From Typhlomys cinereus (taxonomy: Eukaryota; Chordata; Mammalia; Rodentia; Platacanthomyidae), in assembly GCA_023101885.1 (NCBI GenBank), contig JALPQD010000005.1, forward strand, positions 7,467,584 to 7,531,583: a stretch of DNA of 64,000 nt, read 5' to 3'. Of the stretch, positions 61,531 to 64,000 are shown piece after piece. Position 1 is the stretch's first letter, and each line of letters starts with the position of its first letter. The notes under the pieces were generated by a model. That model saw only the letters and a list, made by a program, of their open reading frames with translations, was not told the DNA's origin and ran no database searches. The position numbers were made by a program, and so were the translations under genes.

Positions 61531-61766
61531 CAGAGGGCACTGTGTGTCCCTCTGGAGGACGAAGGGTGATTTCTGAAATCATCCTGAATGGCTTCTACCT
61601 CTTTTTTGCTTCACTCTAGGATTTCCCAAACTCTGCCCATCAGTGCTGGAAGTACATGCTACTGCCATTTTTTGCCTGGCATTTTTCACATAGGACCTGG
61701 GATCCTAACTCAGGATCTTCTTGAAAGGAAGTGTCTTAACCCCTGAGCCAACTCTCCAGGCCCCCT
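61485..61766 (-). mobile_element. tRNA-headed CA-tailed SINE (older subfamily), antisense
   Basis: A TTTATT tail, (GT)n (61494-61528), TATCAGAGGGCACTGTGTG, GGGTGATTTCTGAAATCATCC, then the reversed head (GATCCTAACTCAGGATCTTC, CCCCTGAGCCAACTCTCCAGG). It is the same layout as the copy at 11.2 kb. Confidence 0.92.
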
Positions 61767-62054
61767 CCCAAATTTTCTTATTGCCCAAATAAATGAATAG
61801 AAATTTTAAATTATTGTACTACAAAATATATGCTAAAAAATAATTCCCCTTGTACATCTATTCTATAAATTTTTTCTGAAGTAATCGTTTTTAGGAAGTA
61901 TTTGAGCTGATTTTGCAAGAACATTTATTACGTGACAGTACAAAGGATCTAATAATGCAAGCTGTGAAGAATGCCTAAGAATTTTATATTTAGTATACAA
62001 TAACAAAATCAGAAAAGGTGTACTTCATTCTGTATTTGATTTAAAGTGATAATA

Positions 62055-62200
62055 ATATCATCCATTTTAAGTTTGTAGAGTTTGAAAATGTTTTCATGCA
62101 TTTATACACCTTCCGAACAGCTAGGATTGCTTTAATATTGTAGATGAACAAATAGAGAATGGATAAGTATCATGCTTAATGCAAGATGAATTACAACATG
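62055..62200 (+). mobile_element. Possible MIR-type fragment
   Basis: AGTTTGTAGAGTTTGAAAATGTTTTCATGCATTTATAC and TTGTAGATGAACAAATAGAGAATGG recall the MIR core. Very diverged. Confidence 0.4.
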
Positions 62201-62479
62201 GTTCTTCTTACTATGGGATGTTGATTCAATTTATCCATAGGTAATGTTTATATTGAAATGTGACATTTTTAGTTCTAACATAGAAAACAGGTTTAACATG
62301 TGTAAACAATATCAAAATGCATCTGAATAACCCAATAAAGAATTAATGTCAACGCTTGTCCCTGCGTGCCTTTAGAAGACAAACTCTGAGATATTCACTT
62401 CTACAATTGTATCATCAGGATCCCTGCAGATCAACCACCAGCCAAGCAAATAAAGAGAACCTCTAAGGGCTCTAGAAGT

Positions 62480-63110
62480 TATCATTTGCAACTAACAAGG
62501 AAGGCACATCCAGTGAAGGCCATGCACTTCAACTCACAAATAACACTAGGGTTCTGGGAATATGGATTACAATCCTCCAGTGTCCCCCAAAACTCCACCA
62601 CAGCTCATGCTATAGTCATGCCACCCCAAGAGTGCAAACAGCCACATGGAGCTCCTACTACTCCAAACTCATGTGGAGACTGTAGTCTCCAGTGCCCCAC
62701 AGGGGTTGTATCAGGTCAGCAGTTTTCAGAGTCACACCACCGATGATAGAGAGACTGAACTCCAAGGAAAGGCAGCTGAGAGGCCAAGCGTTCCCTGTGT
62801 CAGTCACAGCACAATTCACTGGGGCTCAGCATGCGTGGTACAACGAAGTCCTTTGCTCTTTAGACTCCACTCATGGGGTAGAGACTACTTATTACAAGCA
62901 GCCTGGTACAAAGTTCAAGGACAACTTCCCACACATAGCACCCTGCTCATAAAGGGTGTCGCCCTAGAGAAGAGAGCCGCTGAAACAATCCTCAGTTCTG
63001 GAGCTGTGACCCAGAGATTCTTCCAAAAGAGGAGACAGCCACACCGTCAGACAGCTCTCCTCAATAGAACTGAATTTTCTTGAGCCCACAGATGGGAAGT
63101 TCAAGCAAGG
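62480..63110. other. GC-richer unassigned block with a 145-codon open frame
   Basis: The plus-strand frame 62646-63083 is the longest non-repeat open frame in the window on that strand. It overlaps two other frames and has no recognisable domain. Codon content (runs of Gln/Ser/Leu) is unremarkable. No splice sites in the DPYD direction give a coding exon. I see no evidence that it is translated. Confidence 0.3.
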
Positions 63111-63359
63111 CAGCCCTGAAACCACTTTACAATGGAACATCTATGAACATATGCAAGGCTGCATCCAGTAAAGATGTCAGACTTTCTCACTGTAGGAGAA
63201 ATAGGAATCCCAAAACTAATCTGCCCAGTCAGTAAATAAAAATGTAACTACTCCCCTATCTTGAGAGTGCATGTTTAGTATGAGAATTGTGGCAATATGT
63301 AATCAAAAATGTTCATTTTTAATACAAAATTTAGAAGCCTCATGAAATACCTTGAGTGA

Positions 63360-63895
63360 CTCCCTAAAGGTTTATGTGTTAGAAGCCTGGTGTCCCATGT
63401 AGCAATGTTAAGAGGTAATGAGACTTTTAAGAAGTGAGAGGCTGTAAGATCATGTGCTTGCTAAATCAAGTGTCACTTGACAATGGAGGGCTTGTGCCCT
63501 GGGCACATTTGTGAAGAATTACTAATTAAGGCAGACCCTAAAACAAGACTATGGGAGATTATCTAATCAGTGTAGGAATGCCCAGTCAATAGTGGATGGG
63601 ACTGTTCCCTAGACAGATTGATAAGACAAAGAAAGTTGATTGAGCACACTGCCATGCTTCCACATACTTTGGTACACTCCAGAAGACGTACAGTCTGGTA
63701 AGGGAAGTTTGCCCTCTCTCAGCAATGCTTGTGAATATACTATCGTCGGTTCTCTCGGCTTCTGGCATTTATACTAAACTCTCCTGCCAAGCTGGACTGT
63801 GAACTATAGCCCGGATTAAGTAAGAATAAAATCCCTTTCCCCCCTAAGCTGCTCGGTCATGCATTTATCAGCAACATGAAGAGAAACTGTAAGAG
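63360..63895 (+). mobile_element. MaLR-type LTR-like segment (rodent ORR1/MT-like), sense
   Basis: CTAAAGGTTTATGTGTTAGAAGCCTGG, AATGTTAAGAGGTAATGAGAC, TGGACTGTGAACTATAG, AGAATAAAATCCCTTTCCCCCC, AAGCTGCTCGGTCATGCATTTATCAGCAACATGAAG. The order and end match the 3' half of an ERVL-MaLR LTR, including the polyadenylation signal. No viral gene accompanies it. Confidence 0.72.
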
Positions 63896-63964
63896 ACCAG
63901 CCCTTCCCCATGCTCTGGTTTCCTGGTTCACTAGGGTTTTCCTCCCTTCACACATGTCCAAGTG

Positions 63965-64000
63965 CCAGGGGGAAATGGTAAACCCTGGGTTGGATCCCCA
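63965..64000 (+). mobile_element. Possible ID-type SINE cut by the window edge
   Basis: AACCCTGGGTTGGATCCCCA at the last bases resembles the box B region of an ID element (CCCTGGGTTCGATCCCCAG). Too little is present to confirm. Confidence 0.4.

Larger units (their letters stand above)
59508..64000 (-). other. DPYD: DPYD intron 1 (3' part only)
   Basis: This sequence lies upstream of the exon 2 acceptor in the gene's direction. Exon 1, with the start codon and promoter, is not in the window: no CpG-rich promoter-like island or MAPVLS-like start is visible. It contains four SINEs or SINE fragments, one MaLR LTR-like segment, and GC-richer unassigned DNA at 62.5-63.1 kb. Confidence 0.9.

Overview
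The window is non-coding-rich mammalian nuclear DNA, almost certainly from a rodent. It carries B1, B2/B3, B4 and ID-type SINEs, MaLR-type LTR fragments with the rodent-style end, L1 3' ends, and long microsatellites. It also holds several copies of a tRNA-headed, CA-tailed SINE unlike the mouse/rat B2 consensus. That suggests a myomorph rodent outside Muridae (a jerboa-like lineage is possible), but the species cannot be fixed from sequence alone.

Only one gene is supported. Two exons on the minus strand encode the N-terminal part of dihydropyrimidine dehydrogenase (DPYD). Exon 2 lies at 59397-59507 (111 nt, codons 14-50 in human numbering) and exon 3 at 10372-10454 (83 nt, codons 51 to the second base of 78). 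Both have GTAAG donors, AG acceptors, the phases and lengths expected for DPYD, and peptides nearly identical to the mammalian protein. They bound intron 2 (48,942 bp). The right end (59508-64000) is part of intron 1 and the left end (1-10371) is part of intron 3. Exons 1 and 4 are not in the window.

Region by region. 1-10.4 kb (intron 3): AT-rich sequence with a (CCTT)n tract, a few SINEs, a GC-richer unassigned block near 7.35 kb, and a diverged tandem repeat with a homeodomain-like core near 9.3 kb. 10.5-24 kb: an ancient L1, two old B1s, a younger 5'-truncated L1 with a 10-bp target-site duplication, a ~52-bp minisatellite and a chimeric double-headed SINE. 23.9-24.75 kb: an ~0.8-kb purine tract. 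25-43 kb: scattered SINEs, a repeat-free CNE-like stretch (30.7-31.2 kb), a recent 51-bp duplication and a perfect 38-bp palindrome. 43-59 kb: many SINEs, GC-richer unassigned islands, an 86-bp duplicated element containing a SOX-like core, an antisense MaLR and a long ancient repeat. 59.5-64 kb: a young SINE 117 bp from exon 2, older SINEs and a MaLR LTR.

I found no new multi-gene system. The best second-look items are the chimeric SINE, the two non-exonic tandem elements with developmental-factor-like cores, the purine tract, and the SINE family itself. Apart from the two DPYD exons, I see no credible protein-coding sequence: all other open frames are short, repeat-derived, or open only because of base composition.
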